Below are positions 24,401 to 41,174 of a stretch of DNA of 64,000 bases, in pieces. The stretch is from Marsupella aquatica. Taxonomy: Eukaryota > Marchantiophyta. The notes below the pieces were generated by a model that was given only the letters and a program-made list of their open reading frames with translations, was not told the origin of the DNA and did no database searches. The translations under genes were made by a program, and so were the position numbers. The stretch covers positions 8,184,001 through 8,248,000 of the forward strand of contig OZ316896.1 in NCBI GenBank assembly GCA_973895155.1, read 5' to 3'. Numbering within the stretch: the stretch's first letter is position 1; the number at the start of each line of letters is the position of its first letter.

Positions 24401-24997
24401 TACTTTTGAAAATCAATTTAGTTCCTGCACAGAGCAGATTGATGACCTATTGAGCCAGAATAAAAAATTGGAGTTGTAGCAATCTAGACACGTACTTAAT
24501 TGAAATTCAATTGCCTCAACTAGAAAATTCATAATTGCTAGAAATTTACATGATGAATATCATGACCACTGTAGGTAGATCACCTATCTTAGTCTGGATT
24601 GAGGGGCATGTAGTCATTGGTAGCGCATACTAACAGGAGCAAATTCAACAATTGCGGTAATAGAAACTAAGGGGAGAAAAAGATGTGGTATGTCTTTGCA
24701 ATGTTTTAGGAATGATGCCACATGATCAATATCAAAACTCTTTGAAGGAACTGGCAAAGAAAATGTGACAAATGCAAGCCCAAGCAGGTTGGTGAGGTGG
24801 CCCTAACTATGGGCCACTTACCATTCACCCCTTTTCCCCACTGCCCCTCTTGTGCAACAGGGGGTGAGACAGGGGAAGTACATTGGTGATTCATGAATTC
24901 GTTTCCCGTACGCGAAGTTGGATTGATCGGTCAGCCAGTGCTACATATTGGGGCCAAGGTCTTGAGCTTCAGTATAATTACATTATTAATGAGTTTA
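21430..24997. other. Spacer upstream of the CBM20 gene
   Basis: The first few hundred bases should be the 5' UTR and promoter of the CBM20 gene. No other gene is supported. Frames such as 22217-22531 (+) and 23671-23958 (+) are short and unrecognised. Confidence 0.4.
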
Positions 24998-25342
24998 TGT
25001 TAGATATTGCTCTAGTCTTGTGACTCATGAGCTAACCACAGTTAGTCTAACTCGGGTTAGGACTTAGCTAATGTTAGCGGTAGTGCTGTTGTGCATATAG
25101 CCAGGGCTGATGCCAGACCCTAGGTGGAACTTAGGCTCATTGTTACGGAGCTAGTTGAGAGATAGGGAGAGCTTGTGCTGTGGATGTTTGGTATGGCCGG
25201 TCGGCCTAGAGTGCAGTAAAGCTCTTGTGTGTTCCCGTGGACGTAGCCTCATGTGGAGGTGAACCACGTATCTCTCTGTGTCGACTATTGTGCGTTGGTT
25301 GGTTCATGGGCTTGCCATTGCGAATGTCGTCTATCCTCAACA
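24998..25342 (+). mobile_element. Decayed copia-type LTR (solo or remnant)
   Basis: The sequence begins TGTTAGATATT and ends CTCAACA. Its right half is clearly related to the LTR at the window's right edge: GAGATAGGGAGAGCTT, GTGTTCCCGTGGACGTAGCC, GTGAACCACGTATCTCT and GTGTCGACTATTGTGCGTTGG are shared. The related LTR's AATAAA has become GCAGTAAAGCTC here. The following bases (TTTAGAGCTAGG) may be a decayed primer-binding region. Confidence 0.75.
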
Positions 25343-26540
25343 GTTTAGAGCTAGGGGTATGTTAGTGATTTGTGAATGTGTCTCACATTTAGTCTGTTCG
25401 ATTCTTTGCGACTCAGCCAGTGAGACCTTGAGCTGCATGAAAGATGCAAGGAGCTAGTCTAGAGCTGGGTTACATTAGGAACTCATGAATGTGAAAAATT
25501 GACAAATGCAGATTTCCTTTACTTAGCAAGAATACCGAAATGAAGAGTGGATTGGTCCTTAAACCACCATTGTCCATATAAAAGGAGAAGTGTCCAAGAC
25601 TCCTCACTTTTCATATTTATCTCCTCTAGCATGAGACGTTGCTCCACAATTTCAGGAAAAGTATACTAAAAATGGTGAAACCTGGTGTAACCAGGTTTTG
25701 TCATGGACAGTGGCGCTTTAAGAGAATAGTCGACGAGGGAATGCATCGCACCAGAATCAGTGAATGCTAATAAATTGGACCGTAAGTAAGATTAACCCTA
25801 AATCTAACGGTAATCACACATATACAGGCCTCGATCCTCAAATAATACCTAGAGAGGGAGGTAACAGTCAATGGAACAGCAAGTGGCGTATGTAACGAGG
25901 ATGAATGACGGAAGTTAACAAAATGGGTTTCACAGGGGGGAAGTTGGATATTTGTGACTCATATACACTGTCCCTGACAATTAGTGTTAGTTACTAGCGT
26001 GAGTCACGTTATTTCAGGTAGTTCAAAAGAAGTCACACTTTTGGTCTCACTACTTGAGGTGTTAGTCCTTAATACTGCACACACTGAGAATCTAAACATA
26101 CAACTGAGACTCAAATGGACTCTTTGAATACAAAGAAAATAGTGTGATTAAAATACGTAATTAGTGTGATTGAAAACAAATAATGGTTCACATAATTTAG
26201 TGTGAGTCACTCTAAGTTTGGTGTCGCACTAATTATATACTACTTATCACACTATTTATAGACAGATAGTATTGAGGTCTTGAGCTTCGAGAAGGATCAT
26301 TCGATGCTAGTATGCATGAGCTCTTCTAGAGGTGGGTACACTATGCTTGTGACTCAGGAATGGGTTTGAGAAGGAGCCATGCAGCTATGAGCTACTCTAG
26401 AGCTGGGTACACTATGCTTGTGACTCAGCCGACACTGAGGTCTTCATCGAGGCGACCCCCGGATCGACCTTCTAGAAGGATTGACGCTATGAGCTAGTCT
26501 AGAGCTGGGGTACATTATGAACTCATGAATGTGTTTAGGA
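25343..26540 (+). repeat. Degenerate repeated block after the LTR remnant
   Basis: Diverged copies of one block recur. Each has a GACTCAGCC(A/G).TGAG start, a (CT/GT)TGAGCT(G/T)C segment, GAGCTAGTCTAGAGCTGGG, and ATGAACTCATGAATGTG or TATGCTTGTGACTCAG. Copies lie near 25405-25497, 26265-26350, 26351-26430 and 26430-26540. Between them is AT-rich DNA with many AGTGTGA/CACACTA words (25970-26270). Confidence 0.6.
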
Positions 26541-26908
26541 GGAACAAAGTTTGATAGTTTGTAACTTGACCACTGACTATATCACACACTACTATATACA
26601 CAATATAGAGTTGCTTTCATTTTGGGGGCCATTTCTCTTTGTATATTTGAGTGCATTAATTCTCCATAATGCACCCCTTTTTTTGAGGAGGGGATTATAC
26701 AAAACACCATAAATATAGTAAAAGTAAAAGTTAAATATAGTTTTACCATGATACACAATTTTTAAAAAAATTTAGTCAAGATCTCAAGATGATAACCAAA
26801 TCTTATGTGATGATACTAACAAAATATCTATGAATAGAATCTAATATAACTAAAAAACGTATATTTTTGGCCAATTCTATAGCAACCACTTCTTGGATGA
26901 CCTTTTAA
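26541..26908. other. AT-rich spacer
   Basis: No gene is supported; A/T runs are frequent. Confidence 0.4.
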
Positions 26909-27075
26909 TTACGGACCCCACTAGAGGTCCCTTCCAAAATTCCTGACTCCACAGCGCGCCACATCATCATGGCGCGCTGCAAATAGGAACGGATTGGTTT
27001 CCACAATGAAATTATGCCAACATTTGTGTTTGCGACAAGATTTTGGTAAAATTGAGGACGCCATGCCGTAAACCT
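26909..27075 (+). repeat. Dispersed repeat, copy 2
   Basis: The first 37 bases are identical to 12376-12412, and weaker similarity follows to the GGACGCCATGCCGTAAA end. This copy has an added imperfect palindrome around GCGCGCC..GGCGCGC (26954-26977). Confidence 0.75.
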
Positions 27076-27820
27076 TGATATAAAAAGTTATCAAAAATAA
27101 TTGTTTTATTTACCCTGAGTAGGCTTTCAACCTTGTTTTATTTACCCCGCTTAACCAACTGCCCACCCTTTTTTTGAATTGTAATTCAATTGTAATTAAA
27201 GTAATGAAGCAACACTTTAATTACAATGGCAGTTAACAATCCTGAGCATGGCAGTTAAGAATCGTGTTTCTGCAGCGCCAGAAGGTCATTTTTGTCTAGC
27301 ACTCCTTCTCTAGCAATCTGTCTTCCGGCATTGTCGTTTCCTCGTGTCGTGCTCGTGGACAGAAGAATTATATGACGAACAGATTCAGCTTGTGAAGTAG
27401 GCAATTACTGAGCAGGAAATACCAAATTGCTCCACAACTTAATGCAGCTTAGTGAGCGTTGCCCTACTTTTCTTGGAGTGGAGATCCGAATCGGTAACAA
27501 ACGAAAGAACATAACATGCAATTTCATAAGGACGAAACGAGCACACTGACTGCACCATCACTCTTGTGGGTTCTTACAGATCCAATCTATTACACAGGCT
27601 CGTATTTCAGGAGTTCATAAAGGAGGCAACTTGAAATCAAAGACCAGTCTACATGTAGGACTTCAAATTGTATCTCCATATCTGGTTTGTGAAAGGGAAG
27701 AGCTGACCCAGTGCTCCATTGCACCAGACAGAGCTCGGCTTGATTTGGCAATAAGAAATACTATCTAGCAATTGATAGACCAGGGCTCTACAAGTTTCTA
27801 CGAGCACAGTCGATGCGGGA

Positions 27821-28024
27821 GTGGATGCCTTTAATTTCATGATCAAATTGAAAATATTAGAAGTGATCAAAGCTGATTTGAGAGATCACTTGATAAGGAC
27901 ACGGATCATTATTGAAGCGAACAGAAGCAGCGACTTTGTCAAACGCATCGACCCTCAAGAGGCGCGTTTGCAAGAGGCTGTGGTAAAAAGGATTGTGTTC
28001 AAAGAGACGTTCAGATATCGATAA
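27821..28024 (+). CDS. Unrecognised short coding-like ORF
   Basis: This 67-codon frame has protein-like composition: alternating hydrophobic and charged residues, such as KLKILEVIKADLRDHLIRTR, consistent with helices. No start ATG with context, no splice partner and no family could be assigned. It may be an exon of an unresolved gene or part of an old mobile element. Confidence 0.2.
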   Translation: MDAFNFMIKLKILEVIKADLRDHLIRTRIIIEANRSSDFVKRIDPQEARLQEAVVKRIVFKETFRYR

Positions 28025-28410
28025 AGGATTTTAATGAAATCATCCAAGAGTTCCAGGGTGAGAGGTCAATGTGGTTATTGTGAGGAAGAAGGAACGGAAA
28101 GTAAGAGATGAGGAACTCGGGGCGGAGGAGTAGGTTTGGCTGCTGAAAGGCAAAAAAGATTGAAAGGTTCAGGTGACAATTAGAGCTCTTTGGGAGCCAC
28201 TAGCGGGAATGCATTTGTTGAAGTTCAGGAGAGAAACGGTCAAATGTGACTTTTGTGATGAGAAGAATTGGATTGAAAACTGATAAATAATGTGAATGGG
28301 TCGTAAGGAATCGGGAAGTGTAATGGAGAAGATAGGGGTCCACGAATTAATTTGAATTTTCTATTTCAGAGATTCACTTTTTCTTGTTTGTTACCTAAAA
28401 GTCACTCAAG

Positions 28411-28574
28411 TTTTTACATACATTAATGTCCTAGTTACGGGCATTATGAAAATAATGCCCTCAAAACTCAGGCTAATGCCGTGGTGTTAGGGCATGTTTT
28501 TACATACATTAATGTCCTAGTTATGGGCATTATGAAAATAATGCCCTCAAAACTCAGGCTAATGCCGTGGTGTT
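28411..28574 (+). repeat. 86-bp tandem repeat carrying perfect hairpins
   Basis: A unit starting TTTTTACATACATTAATGTC is repeated (28411-28496 and 28497-28574, the second slightly shorter). Each unit contains a perfect 9-bp inverted repeat with a 4-base loop, GGGCATTAT-GAAA-ATAATGCCC. Related GGGCATTAT and AATGCCC words continue to about 28612. This may be the end of a small MITE-like element. Confidence 0.9.
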
Positions 28575-28673
28575 GTAAGGGCATTATATCCCACAATGCC
28601 CTCTAACCAGGACATTATCCTATTCAGAAATGACGCAGCAAACACAATTCACCAATAAGGCAATAAATCGTAC

Positions 28674-28678
28674 AAAAA
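28674..28678 (-). terminator. Pol III terminator of tRNA-Ser
   Basis: A run of five T on the minus strand lies about 23 bases past the tRNA's 3' end, as RNA polymerase III requires. Confidence 0.65.
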
Positions 28679-28701
28679 TGCAATATTTAAATGGATGTGG
28701 T

Positions 28702-28783
28702 CGTCAGCTGCAGGGTTTGAACCTACGCGGGCAGCGCCCAATAGATTTCAAGTCTATCGCCTTAACCACTCGGCCAAACTGAC
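28702..28783 (-). tRNA. trnS-UGA: tRNA-Ser (anticodon UGA)
   Basis: Reading the minus strand, a 7-bp acceptor stem pairs GTCAGTT with AGCTGAC (one G-T pair). The A box is TGGCCGAGTGG and the B box GGTTCAAACCC. The anticodon loop CTTGAAA carries TGA, which reads serine UCA codons. The long variable arm (GGGCGCTGCCC region) is that of a class II tRNA, typical for serine. The gene is 82 bases with discriminator G and no intron, and CCA is not encoded, all as expected for a nuclear gene. Confidence 0.95.
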
Positions 28784-29631
28784 ACGCTCGGTCCAAACTG
28801 GAACTTAATATTTTGCATATAATGTAAACAAAGTTTTGATTCTCCGACCAGCTGGGGTGAGTCGCGACTCGCTAAAGAAATGTGTGGTGTCTCTTACCCT
28901 TCCCGATGCTCGTCAATAACTACAGTTACTGCAATCCACAGTGCGAGATCATTCATTTCACTGGATCGATCGAACCGAAACTGAAGTAGTTGGGTACTTC
29001 GAATTCTCGGACGCGTGAATGCGAACCATTTCTGAATCTGGAGTACTGTAGAAGGTGGCTCGCCACCTGAACAGTCTGGTGGATCGAGCTTTGCATGGTT
29101 CACCCATGAGCGGTAGCTAGATCAGGCAGTGCTGATTTCAACTAGAGTGACTCCCACCAAAAGGATTACTTTAAAATCTGGAATAGCAGAATCGCTAGAT
29201 CGATTGCTTGGGAGAATATGGATTATCTGATTGAATTGCAGCTGGGTTTCAGGTCATCATTTAGAATTTGCGATCATTCAGATTTGCGGAGCAGACTTGG
29301 TACTTACGATCCCGAGATGATAAATATATGATATATACGCAATAGATGCCTGTCGATTGCAAGAAAGCAGCATTAATCGATCTGAGCTACAGACGAACCT
29401 GAGCGTAATCGTTTCGAGTCGAACGAACCAGGTCCCGAATAATGAGAATCACTTTCGGTAAGCAGACCCCAGGATTTCCCACCTGACGATTCATGATCGT
29501 CCAAAGGTGGAGGGGACGATTTTGAAGGTATGCATAGCGTTAGTAAGGAAGTCAATTATACAAGCAATTTAAGTACATGGGTTTCACTACTGTGAGCCTA
29601 AGGAGCCTATCCTAACTTCAAATCACCAGGA
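28784..29631. other. Spacer
   Basis: No gene is supported. The sequence holds a TACTGTAG octamer near 29044. Confidence 0.4.
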
Positions 29632-30204
29632 TCAACGAAAGCATTTGAAACTGATTGAACGATAAGGTAAGATAAATTCCAGACAGTGCGATGTGCCTCC
29701 AGTGCTTATGGAGAAAGAAGGACCCTCCACACGTTCTCGTTGAGGAATTCCTCGACTCTCTCCACGGTCAGGCGGTGCTGCAGTGCCATGTCCACAACAA
29801 AGGCCCTGGATAGAAAGCCAGAGCGCCTGGAGTTCATTATCGCCATCCCGGCCGACATGAGATCGCGACTTACGAGGGCGTTCGCGCAGACGGACAGTAG
29901 CAATCTCAGAGATCAGAGGATGACAACAACAGCACTCGGAGAGTCGACGTCTAGTGCGTCGACGGGGTCGAAAAGCGCCAATTCTCTTCAGTGCAGCTTC
30001 ACATGGCCATACGCGACCGCCGTCGAGGTGGAGAAGCAAGAAATGGAAATCGAGGAATTTGTGAAGACGTTCGTCAAGTCGGGGTCGTTCTTGGGTCTGA
30101 CTAGGTTCCCGTGTTCTGAAGCTGTCAGTTCCTGGCAGCTCCGCCAAGTAAGTACTGTGTTGCTGCTATTTGTAATCTCACAAACTCAACCGCGTTGCCT
30201 CTGA
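29632..30204. other. Coding-like segment, strand unresolved
   Basis: Long frames overlap here on both strands: 172 codons on plus, and 171 codons plus a second 65-codon frame on minus. The minus frame 29706-29903 (ending VERVEEFLNENVWRVLLSP, with a possible AG acceptor just before it) looks protein-like. The plus frame ends in a good donor (CGCCAA/gtaagt at 30147) after an acidic helix-like stretch (EVEKQEMEIEEFV). One of them is probably an exon. No family is recognised on either strand. Confidence 0.3.
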
Positions 30205-32878
30205 ATTAAACTAGAGGGATTCCCAATGACCACAGGGGCTGGGAATAGGATCGATGGTGTTAACATGGGCACTGTGGAGGTCAAATTGTTACAGCTATGA
30301 AAGGACTCGAGCCCAGTATGTCCAAAGGTCGAAGACATATATTGTTGACGGAATCAAAACTTGTAAGACTATCCCAGATCGACAAGCTGCACAAACTAGC
30401 CCCTGGACAAACATTAGCTGCCGAAGGAAGAATAAGAAGAACTAGAACTGACCAAGGAAGATTCAATATGGGAGAATGCACCGACTTCAATGATAATGTT
30501 GAGACTTCTTCAAAACTTGGAGATTCTGATCAGAAATTCCCATATATACAATTCATTGGATAACTTCACATTAATTATATCCTCCGTATGAGTTTGAAGA
30601 GCAGTCAATCGATGGAAAGTATAATTGCCAAATTGGTTATAAGACTACATTTTATCATACAGCTTCGGTCATTTACGAACATCCATTACTCTATTGCCCA
30701 GGTTCCTTGGAATAACTACCAATTATTCAATTCATTAACAGTTCTACTGAAAATCAGTTCACATATACGACTCAAGTCTTAATATGTACAGTAGTAATAT
30801 GGGACTTTCTAGTTATCATATTAATCAAGCCGACATAAGTAGATCCTGAAAATTCCCAGGATGGTGAGTACGTGCCGAGAATAGGAAACTGAAGTGTCCG
30901 CCACATTGAAAATGGTCTTGCCTTCATTTCGTTTCAGGTGAAGTACTGTCATTAAATCTGTTGAGTACATGCCTAGTCTGAGTAGTGTTTGAAAACCTTG
31001 TGCTGTTGTGAATTCCACAATTCAACCACGATGTTGCTCATTTTGTAGCTAAACGATGCATACATGGCGGCATACAGGTGAAGGTCGACAGGGTGTTGGC
31101 TACTCCACAAGACACACGCATGGCGGAGCTGTGGCATGGGGTAATGGATTTGCAGTTGACATGGCAAGGACGGATCATTGTAGTTGGAAGCTCCACATGC
31201 ATTGGATTGATGAAGGTTACTGCAAGCAACTGAAGTTCATCACCGGCGATAGCCCTTGGAGAGCCATCAATGCAGGGGTGATCGACGCCTGTTCGACCCA
31301 ATTCAATTAACCTGCCCGACAGCCCAAGACAGAGGCCATTCGGAATCGAATGAGAGCAGTCAGCGAAGAACTGTTGTCAAATGATGTTCTTTCCCTCAGT
31401 GTCTCCAATATTCTCACGAGGTTCATGGTTCCCCTCATCATGTAATGATTTAAGTACTAAGGAGAAACAATTAAAGATCTCAGTCCGCATTCGTAGTGGA
31501 ACATTTTCCATTCAGTCTATATCTCCTCGTTAGCCTTCAACATTGGGGTTCACCAACCAATTCCGTAGAAATTAAAAGAGAAAACTGAGTCAGAATTGCA
31601 ACCAGTTGGCTTCACACGCACACGACTGAACAGTCCACAACCTCAGCAATCCTTTTGGGCATTGTACGCAAAATTCGTCTCGATTTTCGTCCAGGAAACG
31701 TTACACGCGGAGGGGTAGGGCTGTAGACTGCCACGACCCCTTGTCTCACGCACAATTTGGGTGGACGTCTTACACGAAGAGGACAAGAGAATTGATAAGA
31801 AATCAATTACAGGAAAGTCACTTTCGATGGGAGCTTTTCGAGCCCAGGTCGGCAAGTATAACGATAAAGCAAGCTTTCCATGGAATCTTTGCTAGAATTT
31901 CCGGACATCAAGCACCGTGTGGTGAGAATAGTTCCGTTTCATTGTGGGACCTACTTGAATTAAATGGAAGGTCGCATATGAGTTGTGAGCAAGTCTAGTA
32001 GAGCCTCGCGGGTGGAATTGGCCGAATCCTACGCGCCCATAGTTTTATACGCAACGATGTCGCTCAAATCTTCCAGAATTTTGAGCCTCAAATTCAGGAT
32101 TGCACTTCAAGTTCAAGAAGAGGACTGGCTCTAGGAACTTTATGCCGTGCAGAAGGCTCTTGAGAGTCTGGTTGACTGCGCAGTACTATATACAGGATCT
32201 CGTGCAGGATGATCATCCACGACGCACGTAATCCATTATGATCAGGACGATAACGAAAATTTGAGCATATCGACGGAAATTTCAACACAGTTTGCATTAT
32301 ACATGGCTTTAACCTTTGCCATTTCGCACAGAAACTAAGTATATGAAAGGGAATTCCGCATGGATCTGCTGTCTAATGTGGGGGCGAATCAAATCAAGCT
32401 ATTTACTCAAATGACGGAAACCCAACATAATACATTATTTCACTCAAGTTACGACACCCTTATGTAAAAGGCTTGCAGGATAGCTGTGGTCACAATCTTG
32501 TGTAACAGGTAGGACATATAGCCAGGGTGACGATCCAGTGCATAACAAACTGCACATAAACGACTTGGAGTCAAAGTCGAAATTCGCCAAGAAAATGATC
32601 ATGAGCTTTTCCTCCCTTTCATCGTCGAGGTTTTGAAACCGTGAAGAATGATGCATAAACATACGTCCAACGACAATCCATTTTTAGCTTCCCGCATTGA
32701 ATGTATATATATAAATACACTTTCCAAAATTGCCTGTCTTTTTCAACAGTATAGTGTAGTCTGAGGCTTTAACTCTAGGCTGACTACAAAACGTTGTCAT
32801 GGGAGCTCGCAAGCTCAGAGTACGAACTTGTAAGCAATGTGAAAAAGTAACTACTAAAGGCACATTGGAAGCTTTCCA
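30205..32878. other. Spacer downstream of RUVBL2
   Basis: No supported gene. An 84-codon plus frame at 31056-31310 (Trp/His/Gly-rich) is the most protein-like of several short frames but has no recognised motif. The right end should contain the RUVBL2 3' UTR. Confidence 0.35.
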
Positions 32879-37624
<4,746 letters not shown>

Positions 37625-37665
37625 AGAAGAGAAGAGAAGAGAAGAGAAGAGAAGAGAAGAGAAGG
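37625..37665 (+). repeat. (AGAAG)n microsatellite in the NdhO leader
   Basis: About eight AGAAG units lie 40 bases upstream of the proposed NdhO start codon, probably in the 5' UTR. Confidence 0.93.
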
Positions 37666-37705
37666 CGAATAGGTTGTCATTTCGTGGCAGCTGTTGGTGT
37701 TGGAG

Positions 37706-40700
37706 ATGGCCGCGGTTTCAGCTACGATTGTCGGTGCTGTTCTCGGATCCGTTGCTGCGCGGCAGACGGCTGCAACCCAGGTGTGGATCTCGATCGGAGG
37801 CCATAGCGAACGTTCTTTGAGAGATTCGAGGACTGTCCAGTGCCGGTCCCCCTCCTTTTCGATTTCAGCTGGATTATGGGTGTTCGTATCTACTGTAGTA
37901 GAAATGGTCATTCGAGAGAAGGTTTTCTGTGGTCTGCGTAGAATGCGAACTGCCTCTCTTGAGAATTGACGATGTAAACCCGTTGCTGTTGTCGGAGTTC
38001 TTGGGCTCTACTTCTGGAGTTCTGGAGTACCTATGTAGGAACAGATTGGTCCTTTTTCTTTCCATTTTCTTTCCTTTGTCATTTATATCGTCAGCATTGA
38101 TTGATTATCTGAGAATCGCAGAGAATTTACGGTGGCAGTGATGAATTGCGCGCGAGCTCTAGAAATATCGTCTCGTTCGGCCGGGATTTTCAATGGCATC
38201 AGCCCCAGGCAAGTATCCATAGGCCAGTCCCGTTCTCAGTAATCGCTTCTTAATGATTGAGGAAATTGAAGAACACTCCAGAGATATCAATTCTAGGAGG
38301 GTTGCAATTTCTTAGAGATAAAATCCAGGTGCAAGCTCCAATAACTTACCTTGCCAAGCAGAAACGGGGTTCCAGGAATTTTGGAGGGATGGGGATATAT
38401 ATTTGCAACGTTTCAATACTTGCCTCGTGGAAGAAAGTGTTAAAGTACGGAGAGGGAATCAGGAAACCTGCAGAATGTCGGACACCGGCAGTAGTCCTCA
38501 AAATGCGCAAAATTGGCAATCGCCGCGCGCTCGCAATTTGTTTTGGATAGCCTGTTCCGGGCTGAACAATAGTCCGAAATGCTATGACGTTGAGGACAGT
38601 GAACACGCAATGGCTTGTTGAGAACTTGGCTGACTGAAAAATACGACGGCCAGGACTGATGCGTTTCTCTGTGCTTGCATCATTCCTGTGTATCACCTCA
38701 TTTAGAAGACATCCGGGTCTTCGTCTCCAACGTCAGAGATTTAAGTCAGTGCTCCGAAAGGGCTGATTTGTTTCAGGCAGTTCCTTTGCATTAGATGTAA
38801 TTGAGTCGAAGTTCACGGAATCCCATCCTTGGCTGAGGGATAAAGAGATCAAGGCGGAAAGTAGGCCAACAGCGTAACAAATATTCACGAAAAAGGCTCT
38901 GCAGCACAAGTATGCAAAAGGAAATAAATGAAGTCTTTCTCTGCGTTTGCTGTCGTTAGTGATCAATTGGATTGATTCCTACGCGAAATGCACCCTCGTA
39001 TTCGACATAATCCTTCAAAGCTATTCGGAGTCCAAAGGAGCTTCAGACAAGGTCTTTAATAAGATAATGTTCTCAGCACATAGATTAGAAAAGTCCTCCG
39101 CCATGTCCCATAGCCAGCTGGCAATGCTGACATACGGAATCCTCCTGGAATGTGACTTCGTGATCTATTTTTAAGATAAGTTACGGTTTCTTATATGTAG
39201 GTGGTGAGATCCTTGCAAAGTCTCGCAATTGCAAGTTTGTCAAGGAAAAATTTAGTTCGGACGAGATATCGTTCCCTGTCTTGGTATCGATATACTCTCT
39301 GTAGCGTCTGCAACGTTTCCACGAAAATTTTAGTACTCAATAGGAACTGTTGACCTCAGTTTAGTGAACAGTAGGAAGGAAGATGGTCAATGTTGACGTC
39401 CTAATCTCAGCTTCCAGAGCGTCTCTGAAACTCGATGAATGATGTCGTATCTCAAAAGCCTCATTTGTGACTGACAGTGGCCCTGCAGAGATTTCTCCGC
39501 TGTGTAGCAGAAGATGCTGCGGCAGTTCCTCCAGCAGCTCCTCCAGCAACCGCCAAGCCGACCCCTAAGCCGACCCCTAAAGCAGCTGAACTACCAAAGA
39601 AGCCAACTTTCAGCAGTTTGTTCCCTGTTCCAATTGAATTTATTTTCTCTCTATTCGATTGATCAATCCAGCTTTGATGTAAACCTTTGGCTTTCATATT
39701 TCATTGAATTTTGAAAGATGCATGGAGAGTCCTCAGTTCTGCTTAAAATCTCTGATTTGCAATCTGACGACAACTTTGGAAATAGAAAACCTGTGTGCAA
39801 AGGTTCAATGGTTTTGGTTCCTTTTTCGTTTTTGAGATGGACCGAACCGATCTTAGTTTTAGAGACGTCAAGAAAGAAGGTCTTTATTCTTGTTTTCAGA
39901 TTTCAAAACATATTCCGCCGGAGACTGGACGGTTAGTACTTGCTATCTTACGCCTTATGTAAATGTTACTTCGTATTTGACAGTGACCAAGGGCCAAATT
40001 GTTCGGGTTGACAAGGAAAAATACTTGAATAGCATAGAGGTAATGCAATTTTGCTCAACTGCCTCTTGCATTATAGGTGATTCATATGATTTGACAGGAA
40101 GAGATTTCTAGTCGAATCATTGTGGTAAAGTTACTACACTTACAAAATCAGCTTCATGCCGTGTGCAGTACTATGCATTAGGTCACCCCAAGTTCTTTAA
40201 GGGCATAGACTACATTTACGAGGATCGTGGTGAGGTACGTGTCTTTTCCAGCAACCATGCCAGCAGGGTCGGTCAATCCTTTGAATTAGTCCTCGTCGAT
40301 CCCAACCAGGATCAGTAAAGTGGATGAGTTCAAAAGGAGCTATTCTAACTTTGTTTGTACGAGACCTAGACTCATCTGTCTTTCTCATTCAAGCTTCTTT
40401 CTGCAGATATTGGACCTCAGGAATTTCGAGGCTGGCGAGTATGCTCTGGTAGTAATCTGTGCAAACACTTAGTCAATTTTTTCCTCATACACTTTTGGAC
40501 GATATGATGCCCTCTCTCCAGTTCTCTGCAAAATCCATGTCCACTTTCTTTTACCTGTGCTCCAGAAGCCGGTTCTGTGTTCTGAGAGTGCTAGTCCATC
40601 CAGTTCAGACCCTTCTAATTGTTCTGATCATGCTTCCACCAGATCACGTGGGCTGGCATTCCGACAGCACCGGCATGGTTGCCTACATATATGTTGATCA

Positions 40701-40913
40701 AGGTAATGCTACTAACGAATCTGATTTAAATCAAATTGCTATAGTCAGAACTATCATAATGTGCTGAGGCTCTGTGTTGTCTGGATTTTCATTTCATCTT
40801 ATGACTGCCCCTTTGCTTTCAGAGATGAAAGGTGTATGCCCAGCTCTGTATTACTTAACCCTTCGAAACTGTGGGCCGTGCAGTCCGATAAACTTTCATA
40901 CAAGCGCCTTTAA
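37706..40913 (+). CDS. ndhO: NdhO, chloroplast NDH complex subunit O (nuclear-encoded)
   Basis: The exons are 37706-37780, 39489-39615, 39984-40039, 40169-40234, 40407-40448, 40643-40702 and 40884-40913, giving 151 residues. All phases match. NdhO belongs to the stroma-facing arm of the thylakoid NAD(P)H dehydrogenase-like complex, which drives cyclic electron flow around photosystem I. Conserved blocks in order are LPKKPTFS, MTKGQIVRVDKEKYLNS, GHPKFFKGIDYIYEDRGE, ILDLRNFEAGEYAL, ITWAGIPTAPAWLPTYMLIK and the C-terminal SDKLSYKRL. The Ala/Pro-rich first 60 residues are a transit peptide and linker. Exons 2-7 are firm. Exon 1 is the best phase-compatible candidate (ATG 37706, MAAVSATIVGAVLGS), but its donor is weak and intron 1 is long (1.7 kb), so the N-terminus is tentative. 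Confidence 0.93.
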
Positions 40914-41157
40914 TGTCCATTGAATGTTAAGCAAGCGTTTGACTGTTGTGTCAGTTAACACCGTAAATGTTCAAGAGATTCTAGTCAAACTTTGGGGTAG
41001 AGAAAGTGTCTAGCAGCCTTCTGACAGGTGAACCAATTTATTTCACGCTGTTTAGATTTCGCTGTGGATGTTCAAACCATGTATAGTATTTGTAAAATGG
41101 TAGGCAATTTGGAGATTTGGGAGTTGTAAACTGATCAACGTCAGGACCCTGAAAGTT

Positions 41158-41174
41158 GGGGGGGGGGGGGGGGG
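41158..41174 (+). repeat. Poly-G tract (17)
   Basis: An uninterrupted run of 17 G. The exact length may be unreliable because sequencing of such runs is error-prone. Confidence 0.85.

Noticed and set aside
31056-31310. 84-codon Trp/His/Gly-rich plus frame
   Set aside because: It begins with ATG and looks somewhat protein-like, but has no recognised motif, signal peptide or splice partner; not strong enough to call a gene.
38142-38212. Possible alternative first exon of NdhO (MNCARALEISS...) with a GC donor
   Set aside because: It ends in phase 2, which fits neither acceptor of exon 2; the exon at 37706-37780 ends in the required phase 0.
39461-39697. Gly/Ala-rich minus-strand frame
   Set aside because: It is the antisense of NdhO exon 2, whose plus-strand reading is supported by strong family similarity.
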